A stretch of DNA of 64,000 bases, taken from JBHIKY01 sp042139015 (GTDB lineage: Bacteria > Bacillota > Bacilli > Bacillales > Marinococcaceae). The stretch's first letter is position 1. Every line of letters begins with the position of its first letter. Location: NCBI RefSeq assembly GCF_042139015.1, contig NZ_JBHIKY010000006.1, positions 1 to 64,000 on the forward strand, given 5' to 3'. Both the position numbers and the translations under genes were made by a program. This document shows, piece by piece, positions 23,771 to 32,120 of the stretch. The notes beneath the pieces were generated by a model. The model searched no databases, was not told the origin of the DNA, and saw only the letters and a program-made list of their open reading frames with translations.

Positions 23771-24658
23771 GTGGAAGAGGACATTCACGATTTTATTCAT
23801 TACTGTCAGGTGGAAAAAGGGCTCTCCGATAACACCCTGCGCTCTTACAATCGAGATCTGACACAATATATAAAATTTTTAACAGCACAAAATATAAAAG
23901 AAGTTTCTGAGATTGATAGAACTCATATTCTTCAATACTTATACGAACTCAAGGATTCGGGAAGATCTGCTTCAACCTTAGCAAGAAATATATCCTCACT
24001 GCGCGCTTTCCACCAATTTCTTCTTAGAGAGCAGCGCTCTACTAAGGATCCTTCCGAATTGATAGAAATTCCTCGGGGAGAAAAAAAGCTTCCAGATATA
24101 CTGACTCCAAAAGAGGTAGAAAAACTTCTTGAAGCAGCAGATGGAGTAAATTCCTTTGACCGGAGAAATAAAGCGATGCTTGAGTTAATGTATGCAACCG
24201 GACTGCGGGTCAGTGAACTCTGCAGTCTGGAAAAAGGTGATATTCACCTGCAGATGGGGTTTGTACATTGCACGGGCAAAGGAAGTAAAGAACGGATTGT
24301 CCCGCTTGGAAAAATTGCCGGTGAAGCTATTGAACGATATATACATAAAGCGAGACCACAGCTAATGAAAAATAGAAAGCATGATATTTTGTTTGTTAAC
24401 CATTTAGGGACAGGGCTTTCGAGACAGGGCTTTTGGAAGATTCTTAAAAAATCTGCAGTAAAAGCCGGATTGGGCAAAAAACTGACCCCTCATACGCTGC
24501 GCCACTCTTTTGCGACCCATCTGCTTGAAAATGGGGCGGATCTTCGAGCAGTCCAAGAAATGCTCGGCCACTCCGATATTTCTACAACACAAATTTATAC
24601 GCACGTCTCCACCCATAAATTGAAAGATGTGTATCATCATTACCATCCGAGAGCTTAA
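23771..24658 (+). CDS. xerD: Tyrosine recombinase XerD
   Basis: A 295-residue site-specific recombinase that with XerC resolves chromosome dimers at dif. Domains: SAM-like core-binding (1-~85) and catalytic (~105-295). The Arg in ATGLRVSEL (~146), HTLRH (His ~241, Arg ~244), LGH (~267) and Tyr in IYTHV (~276) are all present. It starts at GTG 23771. It is the host XerD by synteny, not a mobile-element integrase, although it lies 3 kb from the defence insert in pdp. Confidence 0.93.
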   Translation: MEEDIHDFIHYCQVEKGLSDNTLRSYNRDLTQYIKFLTAQNIKEVSEIDRTHILQYLYELKDSGRSASTLARNISSLRAFHQFLLREQRSTKDPSELIEIPRGEKKLPDILTPKEVEKLLEAADGVNSFDRRNKAMLELMYATGLRVSELCSLEKGDIHLQMGFVHCTGKGSKERIVPLGKIAGEAIERYIHKARPQLMKNRKHDILFVNHLGTGLSRQGFWKILKKSAVKAGLGKKLTPHTLRHSFATHLLENGADLRAVQEMLGHSDISTTQIYTHVSTHKLKDVYHHYHPRA

Positions 24659-24719
24659 TTATGCTAAGATAGCTTCGGTTTTATTATTATTTAGATTATA
24701 CGGGAAAGGCGGCTTAACA

Positions 24720-25922
24720 TTGCAAAATAAAGTTTTTAATAGAGTGTTTGTAATCGTAATGGATTCGGTAGGAATTGGTGAAGCACCGGATGCGGGGAGT
24801 TTTGGGGATATTGGAGCAGATACACTCGGACACATTGCTGAAAAATGTAATGGCTTACGTATGCCTGCAATGGAAAAGCTTGGGCTTGGCCGCATAAAGC
24901 AGGTGAAAGGAATCGAAACAACAGATTCACCGCTTGCTCACTACGGAGTAATGGAAGAAGCTTCGAACAGTAAAGATACAATGACCGGACATTGGGAAAT
25001 GATGGGACTTCATTTGAAAGAACCATTCAGAACATTTCCTGACGGCTTTCCAAAGGAATTAATCAGCAGGCTCGAGCAGGAAACCGGTAGAAAAGTGATT
25101 GGAAATAAAGTTGCTTCTGGTACCGAAATTATTAAAGAGCTTGGAGAGGAGCATGTAAAAACGGGCAGCATCATCGTTTATACATCTGCTGATTCTGTGC
25201 TGCAGATTGCGGCACATGAAGAAGTCGTTTCGATTGATGAGCTCTATGACATTTGTAAAAAAGCGAGAGAAATGACATACGATGCGCCTTATATGCTGGG
25301 CAGAATTATTGCAAGACCGTTTATTGGTCCTTCCGGGGCGTTTGTGAGAACTGCCAACCGTCACGACTATGCACTCAAGCCATTTGGGAAAACCGTCATG
25401 AATACTCTTGAAGAAGCAGGCTATGATAGTCTCGCTATCGGCAAGATAAGTGATATTTTCGATGGAGAAGGTGTAACGCAGTCTATCCGCACCACCTCTA
25501 ATAATGATGGGATGGATCGAATGATCGAAACAGCCGGTAAATCGTTTAACGGTCTCAGCTTTTTGAACCTTGTAGATTTTGATGCTAAGTTCGGACACCG
25601 CCGGGATCCTGAAGGTTATGGAAAGGCGCTCGAAGAGTTTGACAGACAGCTTCCTGATCTTATTAAAATTCTGAAAGAGGATGATTTACTTATCATAACG
25701 GCAGATCACGGCAATGATCCTGTCCATCCGGGAACCGACCATACACGGGAAATTGTTCCGCTTCTTGCTTATACTCCATCGAAGTCCCCAGGGGAATTCC
25801 TGGGGGTGAGACAAACATTTGCAGATATCGGAGCAACCATCGCGGATAATTTCCAAGTGAAGATGCCTGATTATGGAAGCAGTTTTTTGCAAAGTTTAAA
25901 ATGGGAAGGAAGAGATAAATGA
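24720..25922 (+). CDS. deoB: Phosphopentomutase DeoB (Drm)
   Basis: A 400-residue alkaline-phosphatase-superfamily enzyme that converts (deoxy)ribose 1-phosphate to the 5-phosphate. Metal motifs are visible: VMDSVGIGEAPDA at the start, DTMTGHWEMMG (catalytic Thr), and NLVDFDAKFGHRRD and TADHGNDP near the end. The frame is open from 24627, but TTG 24720 with SD AAGGCGG gives the family length. It heads the nucleoside salvage operon deoB-punA-punA2-pdp, coupled by 4-base overlaps. Confidence 0.92.
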   Translation: MQNKVFNRVFVIVMDSVGIGEAPDAGSFGDIGADTLGHIAEKCNGLRMPAMEKLGLGRIKQVKGIETTDSPLAHYGVMEEASNSKDTMTGHWEMMGLHLKEPFRTFPDGFPKELISRLEQETGRKVIGNKVASGTEIIKELGEEHVKTGSIIVYTSADSVLQIAAHEEVVSIDELYDICKKAREMTYDAPYMLGRIIARPFIGPSGAFVRTANRHDYALKPFGKTVMNTLEEAGYDSLAIGKISDIFDGEGVTQSIRTTSNNDGMDRMIETAGKSFNGLSFLNLVDFDAKFGHRRDPEGYGKALEEFDRQLPDLIKILKEDDLLIITADHGNDPVHPGTDHTREIVPLLAYTPSKSPGEFLGVRQTFADIGATIADNFQVKMPDYGSSFLQSLKWEGRDK

Positions 25923-26755
25923 CCACTAATGATTTAAGCATGAAGGCAGCTGAATATTTAAAAGCTCATATACAAGAAGTACCTGCAACAGGTTTGATCC
26001 TTGGCTCAGGTCTCGGTGTTCTTGCAGATGAGATAAAAAATCCAATAAATATCTCCTACCAGGACATTCCCGGATTTCCCGTTTCGACAGTGGAAGGTCA
26101 TGCCGGCAGACTTGTATTCGGAAGACTTGAAGGAAAGCCTGTCGCCGCGATGCAAGGCCGCTTCCACTATTATGAGGGCTATTCGATGAAAGATGTTACT
26201 TTTCCTGTACGCGTGATGAAAGCACTGGGCGTTAATACGTTGCTCGTTACCAATGCTGCTGGAGGAGTGAACGAGTCCTTTAAAGCAGGAAATCTTATGT
26301 TGATTACCGACCATATAAATATGATGGGTGCTAATCCTCTGATTGGAAAAAATGATGATTCTCTAGGAACACGTTTTCCAGACATGTCATCTGTTTATTC
26401 AAAAACGTTATTTGAATCGGCACGACAGGGTGCAGAAAAGCTTCAAATATCCCTTCAGGAGGGAGTGTACGCTGCCAATACAGGTCCAGCATATGAAACA
26501 CCTGCAGAAATTCGTATGCTTAGACTGCTGGGGGCGGATGCAGTTGGTATGTCTACCGTTCCTGAAGTGATAGCAGCCGGTCACAGTGGCATGAAGGTCC
26601 TTGGCATATCCTGCATATCCAATATGGCTGCCGGCATTCTTGACCAGCCACTATCGCATGATGAAGTAATGGAAACAACTGAGCGGGTCAAAGAGCAATT
26701 TTTGGCCCTTATGAAAGAGATCGTAAGTAGTATGAAAGAGGATGAGGAACAATGA
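25919..26755 (+). CDS. punA: Purine-nucleoside phosphorylase (PupG-like), paralogue 1
   Basis: A 278-residue trimeric-type PNP that cleaves inosine and guanosine with phosphate. LILGSGLG (phosphate loop), EGHAGR, GRFHYYEGY and MSTVPEVI are present. The residues that bind 6-oxopurines in this family are kept: Glu193 (YETPAE) and Asn235 (ISNMAAG). ATG 25919 overlaps the deoB stop (ATGA). Confidence 0.93.
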   Translation: MTTNDLSMKAAEYLKAHIQEVPATGLILGSGLGVLADEIKNPINISYQDIPGFPVSTVEGHAGRLVFGRLEGKPVAAMQGRFHYYEGYSMKDVTFPVRVMKALGVNTLLVTNAAGGVNESFKAGNLMLITDHINMMGANPLIGKNDDSLGTRFPDMSSVYSKTLFESARQGAEKLQISLQEGVYAANTGPAYETPAEIRMLRLLGADAVGMSTVPEVIAAGHSGMKVLGISCISNMAAGILDQPLSHDEVMETTERVKEQFLALMKEIVSSMKEDEEQ

Positions 26756-27579
26756 AAAATATCGCAGAAAAAGCAAAAGAGGCAGCTGAATTCATCCAAA
26801 ACCTTACAGAAGAAGCACCACAGATTGGATTAATTCTAGGATCCGGCCTCGGTGATTTAGCTGAAGAAATAGATCAGTCTGTAAAAATTGAATACAAAGA
26901 CATCCCTCATTTTCCTGTTTCTACCGTTGAAGGCCATGCTGGACGTCTTGTAATCGGGACTTTAAAAGGAAAAAAGGTTATCGCGATGCAGGGCCGTTTC
27001 CATTATTACGAAGGGTACTCTATGCAGGAAGTTACTTTTCCAGTCCGGGTGATGAAATCACTCGGAGCAGAATTCCTATTTGTAACAAACGCTTGTGGAG
27101 GGATGAATAAAAATTTTCAGCCAGGAGACTTAATGATTATAGAAGATCATTTGAATATGACAGGGCAAAATCCTCTGATCGGACCTAATGATGATCAACT
27201 CGGCCCCCGGTTCCCGGACATGAGTTCCGCTTACGATAAAACCTGTATCAGCGCTGCCCTCCATGCTGGGGAGTCCCTCGGCTTACGCCTGCAGAAAGGG
27301 GTTTACGCAGGAATTACAGGACCTGCATTTATGACAGCAGCTGAATTAATTATGCTCCGCAGATTCGGAGGAGATGTTGTCGGAATGTCTACTGTTCCAG
27401 AGGTTATCGTCGCAAATCATGCAGGCCTGCGGGTTCTTGGTATCTCTTGTGTCACAGACATGGCTATTGGAGAAGAATTAGAAGGAGTCAGTCATGAACA
27501 AGTGATGGCAGCCGCAGCGAAGACAAAACCGAAATTTATTTCATTGGTAAAAGAAGTAATTCAATCTTTACCTGCTTGA
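26752..27579 (+). CDS. Purine-nucleoside phosphorylase-like, paralogue 2 with altered base pocket
   Basis: A 275-residue tandem paralogue of the preceding gene, coupled by ATGA. The fold motifs are all kept (LILGSGLG, EGHAGR, GRFHYYEGY, MSTVPEVI), but both base-reading residues differ: Met194 replaces the Glu (FMTAAE), and Asp236 replaces the Asn (VTDMAIG). In the PNP/MTAP family Asp at the second place goes with 6-aminopurines, as in MTA phosphorylase. A preference for adenosine- or methylthioadenosine-type substrates is inferred, not shown. Confidence 0.85.
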   Translation: MKNIAEKAKEAAEFIQNLTEEAPQIGLILGSGLGDLAEEIDQSVKIEYKDIPHFPVSTVEGHAGRLVIGTLKGKKVIAMQGRFHYYEGYSMQEVTFPVRVMKSLGAEFLFVTNACGGMNKNFQPGDLMIIEDHLNMTGQNPLIGPNDDQLGPRFPDMSSAYDKTCISAALHAGESLGLRLQKGVYAGITGPAFMTAAELIMLRRFGGDVVGMSTVPEVIVANHAGLRVLGISCVTDMAIGEELEGVSHEQVMAAAAKTKPKFISLVKEVIQSLPA

Positions 27580-27599
27580 TAGAAAGGGCGGAATTGAAT

Positions 27600-28235
27600 A
27601 TGAGAATGGTAGATATTATTTCTAAAAAAAGGGATGGAAAAATTCTCACCGACGAAGAGATCCGTTGGTTTGTGAATGGCTACAGCAGTGGAGAAATCCC
27701 TGATTACCAGGCATCTGCCCTGGCAATGGCTGTTTACTTCCAAGACATGACACAAAATGAATCAGCTTCACTTACGTATGCGATGGCTGAATCAGGAGAT
27801 CAGCTTGACTTATCTGAAATTCAAGGAACAAAAGTAGACAAGCATTCCACCGGTGGTGTAGGAGACAACCACTCCATAGTTGAGCGAACACTCACCATAA
27901 ACCTCACTAAAGACTGGCACCTTAATATTTATGAATATATAGGCAGACTTATCAAAAAAGCATTTTTATTTAGAAATTGGATTTTAAATTATAGAGAAGT
28001 CAGAACTAGCTCTATAAGTGATATATCAATAAAAACTAATATTAATGAATCAACATGTAAAGAAATAATTAGAGGAATTAGGCTCCCGAGCTATAAAAAT
28101 GTTATGAAAATAGTAGATGCATATTCTATAGACATAAATTGTTTTATTAAATATATTAACGAAGATGTGAAACCTGAGTTCTTATTTACCCAGGTGAGAA
28201 ACTGTCTAAGATTGAATGGGGTGGTATGTTCATGA
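27600..28235 (+). CDS. Chimera: first ~90 codons of host pdp fused to an element-encoded HTH domain
   Basis: The start (ATG 27600, SD AAAGGGCGG) and residues 1-~89 are the resident pyrimidine-nucleoside phosphorylase (MRMVDIISKKRDGK to STGGVGDN). Right after the 14-bp repeat at 27852-27865 the frame continues without a stop into AT-rich foreign sequence of ~120 codons. It contains an XRE-like helix-turn-helix (ISDISIKTNINESTCKEIIR, then LPSYKNVMKIVDAYSI). No ATG, GTG or TTG with an SD lies in frame before the HTH, so the domain can only be made from the host start as a 211-residue fusion. Its stop overlaps the next ATG (ATGA at 28232). It may regulate the element, or be a by-product of insertion. 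Confidence 0.7.
   Translation: MRMVDIISKKRDGKILTDEEIRWFVNGYSSGEIPDYQASALAMAVYFQDMTQNESASLTYAMAESGDQLDLSEIQGTKVDKHSTGGVGDNHSIVERTLTINLTKDWHLNIYEYIGRLIKKAFLFRNWILNYREVRTSSISDISIKTNINESTCKEIIRGIRLPSYKNVMKIVDAYSIDINCFIKYINEDVKPEFLFTQVRNCLRLNGVVCS
27852..27865. repeat. Left 14-bp direct repeat of the pdp insertion
   Basis: GGTGGTGTAGGAGA encodes the GGVGD loop of Pdp. The same 14 bases occur at 34940-34953, where the host gene resumes. The element's own pdp has a different DNA sequence for this motif. The pair marks the ends of the insert. Confidence 0.8.
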
Positions 28236-29533
28236 GAATGGTAGATGTCGTACAGAAAAAAAGAGATAGCCAAAAATTAACAACAGAAGAAATATATTTT
28301 TTTGTAAATGGTTATACAGAAGGAAAAATTCCTGATTATCAAGTTTCTGCTTTAATGATGGCAATTTATTTTAATGGGATGGATAAAGAAGAAACTGCTG
28401 ATTTAACAAGGGCAATGGCATCATCTGGGGACATGATTGATTTATCTCCTATCCAAGGTTTTAAAGTAGATAAGCATTCTACTGGAGGTGTGGGAGATAA
28501 AACCAGCTTTATTGTAGCCCCTTTGGTTGCTTCAGTAGGCGTACCTGTTGCTAAAATGTCAGGAAGAGGTCTTGGACATACCGGGGGTACTATAGATAAA
28601 TTAGAATCCATTTCTGGATTCCAAACTGAATTATCTAGAGAACAATTTATTAATAATGTGAATACTCATAAATTGTCATTAGTTGGTCAAAGTGGAAACT
28701 TAGCACCAGCAGATAAAAAAATTTACGCTCTAAGGGATGTAACAGCAACGGTTGACTCTCTCCCTTTGATTGCTAGTTCAATCATGAGTAAAAAGATTGC
28801 GTCTGGTGCTGATGGGATAGTACTTGATGTAAAAACAGGATCTGGTGCTTTTATGAAAACATTGGAGGAATCTCAGGCTCTTGCTGAAGCTATGGTTACT
28901 ATTGGAAACAATGTTGGCAAGAAAACAGTTGCTGTGATAAGCGATATGAATCAACCTCTTGGATTTGAAATTGGAAATGCTAATGAAATTAAAGAAGCAG
29001 TGGAAGTACTGCAAGGGAAAAATATTCAGGATTTGCGTGAACTCTCATTGGTACTTGGATCACACATGGCGGTATTAGCAGGGGTTTTTGATGATACTGA
29101 ATCAGCTTTTAAAGAGCTTGAGAAAAATCTTGAAAACGGAAAGGCATTTGAAGCATTTAAAAATTTCGTTATTGCTCAAGGTGGGGATGTAGATCAAATT
29201 GTGAATGTAAGTAAACTTCCAGAAGCTAAATATCACATTGATGTAAAGGCAGATACTGAAGGTTTTGTGAGCGAAATAGATGCTGAATCCATAGGAATTG
29301 CTGCGATGTATTTAGGTGCCGGCAGAGCTTCAAAAGATGACTTAGTTAATCATGCTGTTGGTATTACTTTAAATAAGAAAATCGGTGACTCTGTTAGTGC
29401 AGGAGAAACAATTGCAATTATACATTCAAATGATAGAGAACCAAATAAATCAATTATGAAAATTAGAGCAGCGTATAATATAGAAAATTCTAAGACTAAC
29501 CCCAATAATTTAATAAATGAGGTCATAAGTTAA
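28232..29533 (+). CDS. pdp: Pyrimidine-nucleoside phosphorylase, complete copy carried by the insert
   Basis: A 433-residue enzyme of normal family length that phosphorolyses uridine, deoxyuridine and thymidine. The phosphate-binding motif KHSTGGVGDKTS and the signature SGRGLGHTGGTIDK are intact, as are the C-terminal strands. ATG 28232 (SD GGGGTGG) overlaps the stop of the chimeric ORF; ATG 28226 is an in-frame alternative. The protein is homologous to the broken host gene but clearly diverged, and the DNA is AT-richer, so it came with the insert. It can replace the function destroyed by the insertion and keeps the salvage operon complete. A terminator follows. Confidence 0.95.
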   Translation: MRMVDVVQKKRDSQKLTTEEIYFFVNGYTEGKIPDYQVSALMMAIYFNGMDKEETADLTRAMASSGDMIDLSPIQGFKVDKHSTGGVGDKTSFIVAPLVASVGVPVAKMSGRGLGHTGGTIDKLESISGFQTELSREQFINNVNTHKLSLVGQSGNLAPADKKIYALRDVTATVDSLPLIASSIMSKKIASGADGIVLDVKTGSGAFMKTLEESQALAEAMVTIGNNVGKKTVAVISDMNQPLGFEIGNANEIKEAVEVLQGKNIQDLRELSLVLGSHMAVLAGVFDDTESAFKELEKNLENGKAFEAFKNFVIAQGGDVDQIVNVSKLPEAKYHIDVKADTEGFVSEIDAESIGIAAMYLGAGRASKDDLVNHAVGITLNKKIGDSVSAGETIAIIHSNDREPNKSIMKIRAAYNIENSKTNPNNLINEVIS

Positions 29534-29567
29534 ACTACTTACAAGGTTATGTATATCATTTATTTTC

Positions 29568-29602
29568 GAAAAAGTTGAGAAGCTATTTCTCAACTTTTTT
29601 TG
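29568..29602 (+). terminator. Strong terminator after the element's pdp
   Basis: AAAAAGTTGAGAA (29569-29581) pairs with TTCTCAACTTTTT (29587-29599), ending in a T run. It separates the salvage operon from the defence genes. Confidence 0.92.
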
Positions 29603-29737
29603 ATGAGTTTTTCCCAAATCATTCCTATATAATGTTAAAATTGACAAGAATATGTTGGATTCAGTACTTTATACATAGTGTAAAGATCTCGAAATTTTTA
29701 ATTAATATTCCCACCAGATTTATAAGGAGAGAAGAAT

Positions 29738-30928
29738 ATGGGCGCCGACACAGAGAAAAAATATACTTTAAGGAAAGATTTTAAAAAGAATATTACAAAT
29801 ACTCCTTTAAAGAATTTTTTAAGAAAATATAGTATTCAATTTACTGAAATTAGCGAAGATTTAATAAGCAAACTAGAAGAAAATGTCGATAATGGTAAAA
29901 TTCCATATAACGATCTTTATGAGTTTTTAGAACATGAAACGAGATATGGTCACAACAGAACTATGTTTTGTTATGAAATAGCTACTGAAGATTTAAATAA
30001 AATAAGGTCATTAAATATCACAAAATTGGAAAATTTATTGAGAATAAAAGGCTGGGAATTACCAGAACTACAATTAATTGATTTTTATTTACCTGAAAAA
30101 TTGTTATTAGCTGAGTATACGATATCTACCTGCAAAGAAATTAATTTGACTTTCGTTGAAACTATAAATATTTCAGGCAATGAAGATAAAGTAATTAAAA
30201 AAGATAATAATTTCTATTTTGTAACAATTAATCCTAATGAAAAAATATTTAGTGTGAGAATGCGACCAAGAGCTAATGCAGTTAAAGTAGTTGGAGGAAA
30301 TATATCTAATAAGATAAACGATGTTCAGCTTTTTTATAAAATTAAGAAAATTATTGAAGACATTTTCAGTATAAATTTAATTACATCAATTTTTTTTAAG
30401 AATACTCTCTATGAAATTGCTAAAGACATGACAGAAAAAGGGGAGGAAGAATGGAAAAAAGAGGTAAGTAAATATAAAAAGGAAATTAATGATTTTGCAG
30501 AAGAAATGCAAAGTAAATTACCCGGCATTGATCCTGAAATTTTTGATTTAAAATTTCGGCTTACTAGATTATTTGAACGAGCATTAATCAAAAGTAATTT
30601 TACACAGTTAAAAGTTAATAAACCTGGGAAAAAAGGATACGTTCATATGTTTCATTTTTCTGATAAGGCAGGTGGAAAAATAAAAGCAAGCTCCAAAGAA
30701 AAAGAAAAAGCCATAGAGCTATCAGAAATATATTACGATACTAGAGACACTATAGATAAGTCAAGAGCATACGACATACTGTGGGTTTATTGGTTTCAGA
30801 AGAATGAGATTTTACGAACAAAATTAGAAGCAACTAGTGAATATTACCAAATACATTTTTATAAATATCTGAGTAAGGATGATATATTTCATGTACTTTC
30901 CGAAATTAGAAATTATCAAAACAAATAA
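29738..30928 (+). CDS. Unknown protein, 396 aa, first gene of a three-gene operon in the insert
   Basis: I do not recognise this protein. It is soluble, lysine-rich and AT-rich in codon use. Residues ~1-100 are helical; ~130-190 look like beta strands (with FYFVTINPNEKIFSVRMRPR); ~235-275 form a charged helix possibly in a coiled coil (EEEWKKEVSKYKKEINDFAE); and ~300-396 hold KKGYVHMFHFSDKAGGKIKA followed by a helical tail. There is no signal peptide or obvious nuclease motif. SD AAGGAGAGAAG lies upstream. The next gene overlaps its 3' end. Its place between pdp and a Gabija-type pair suggests defence, without proof. Confidence 0.8.
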   Translation: MGADTEKKYTLRKDFKKNITNTPLKNFLRKYSIQFTEISEDLISKLEENVDNGKIPYNDLYEFLEHETRYGHNRTMFCYEIATEDLNKIRSLNITKLENLLRIKGWELPELQLIDFYLPEKLLLAEYTISTCKEINLTFVETINISGNEDKVIKKDNNFYFVTINPNEKIFSVRMRPRANAVKVVGGNISNKINDVQLFYKIKKIIEDIFSINLITSIFFKNTLYEIAKDMTEKGEEEWKKEVSKYKKEINDFAEEMQSKLPGIDPEIFDLKFRLTRLFERALIKSNFTQLKVNKPGKKGYVHMFHFSDKAGGKIKASSKEKEKAIELSEIYYDTRDTIDKSRAYDILWVYWFQKNEILRTKLEATSEYYQIHFYKYLSKDDIFHVLSEIRNYQNK

Positions 30929-31406
30929 GTATATGAATGATTATTTAGTGAATAAATTTGATAGTTGGTTAGCGACACAATCTGAAATGTATTCTGATTA
31001 CCTTAATCCGTTTTCATTTATACAAGAAAGCAACATCGATAAAAAATTAGGGTTGTTAGTTTTTGCTCTAGCTGCCTCAGAAGAGTATTTCACAGCTACT
31101 GATCCTTTACTTAAAATTAAATATTTGGTTGACTGTCCAAATTGTTTAAATAATTATAAAACGTATTTTGATCGTAAGGAAATTCCTAATACCTATGTTG
31201 GTTGTGAAACAGAAGAATGTGATGATTTTAACCCATCACAACATCCAGAAAGAATTAATATATTTTTTGAACGTTTGGAAAAACCAATTATAAAAGACGA
31301 CGATGCATTGCAAATTTATGAAAAGGTTGATGTGTCACCTTTAACTTATGCCGATGAAGATTTTGAAAAATGTATGTGGAAGCTTGAAGAGAAAAAAGGG
31401 TTATGA
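30891..31406 (+). CDS. Unknown Cys-rich protein, ~171 aa, second gene of the operon
   Basis: Unknown. It overlaps the preceding gene by 38 bases; AAGGAT (30876-30881) favours ATG 30891 over 30879. A cluster CPNC...CETEEC lies in the middle of the protein, as expected for a zinc ribbon or knuckle. The rest is acidic and helical. Its stop overlaps the following start (ATGA), so the three proteins are probably made together and may form one system. Confidence 0.75.
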   Translation: MYFPKLEIIKTNKYMNDYLVNKFDSWLATQSEMYSDYLNPFSFIQESNIDKKLGLLVFALAASEEYFTATDPLLKIKYLVDCPNCLNNYKTYFDRKEIPNTYVGCETEECDDFNPSQHPERINIFFERLEKPIIKDDDALQIYEKVDVSPLTYADEDFEKCMWKLEEKKGL

Positions 31407-31951
31407 CAAAATTAGCTGGTCTATTGTTTGTAATTCTAATAACTTTTCTAATTTTAATATTAGACAAGTCAAACTTGCGTATTGATGTCATAAATACTTA
31501 TCTCGTTATATTTTCAACAATCGGAGGATCCATTATTGGTGGAATAGTAGCTTTTTATGTAGCAAAAATGCAAGTAGAGGCAAATAAAAATTTAGAAAAA
31601 TTAAAAGAAAGAAAATTGGAAAGAACTATTTGTTTATTAGTCATAAGTGATTTGGAGGATACCTTAGAACGATTTAATTTATTTTTAGCAAATAATAAAG
31701 ATAATGAGTTTTCAGTTGAAAGCCTTAAAAAGGCTACAGAATTAGATTCTTTAATTAAATTTAAAAATGAATTTATTTATCTTTTAGAAAAAGATACAGA
31801 TATAAAAAAATTTTCTTCTGTAGTTAATAGGTTCTCATTTTTGAAAAATCAAGAAAGTAAAACTGTTGAAAGAGAGAGCATTGAAAAACTAATTAAGTCT
31901 GGTGATCAGATTAAAAAGTTAATTAAATGTTTACTAAAATCTAAAAATTAA
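31403..31951 (+). CDS. Unknown membrane protein with coiled coil, 182 aa, third gene of the operon
   Basis: Two hydrophobic segments (~4-22 and ~32-56) are followed by a long charged helix (QVEANKNLEKLKERKLERTI) and a cytosolic helical domain. ATG 31403 overlaps the upstream stop by ATGA. Small membrane-plus-helical proteins of this shape often act as effectors or anchors in bacterial immune systems, but no family is recognised. Confidence 0.78.
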   Translation: MTKLAGLLFVILITFLILILDKSNLRIDVINTYLVIFSTIGGSIIGGIVAFYVAKMQVEANKNLEKLKERKLERTICLLVISDLEDTLERFNLFLANNKDNEFSVESLKKATELDSLIKFKNEFIYLLEKDTDIKKFSSVVNRFSFLKNQESKTVERESIEKLIKSGDQIKKLIKCLLKSKN

Positions 31952-32120
31952 ATATCTATCGAAAAAACTTGTAATTATGATGTCACTTTGAAAAATTATT
32001 AATATTAATAAGTGACTGGCTTTATAATGTTTTTTGAAGAAACGAGTATTATTGTAGCTCCATGAGGTGTTAAGTATGCTACTCCATTTCTAAAATCTCT
32101 GTCAAAGTAGGTGGAACGAT

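Noticed and set aside
23771..24658. Tyrosine recombinase as the integrase of the pdp island
   Set aside because: Synteny (fur-yqzK-xerD-deoB) and host-like codon use show it to be chromosomal xerD. A role in trans is not excluded but not supported.
25059..25598. 179-residue minus-strand ORF inside deoB
   Set aside because: It lies wholly within a strongly conserved gene, has no SD and its protein has no recognisable features. It is a shadow of codon use, like the other antisense ORFs at 11550-11990, 39845-40051 and 54250-54852.
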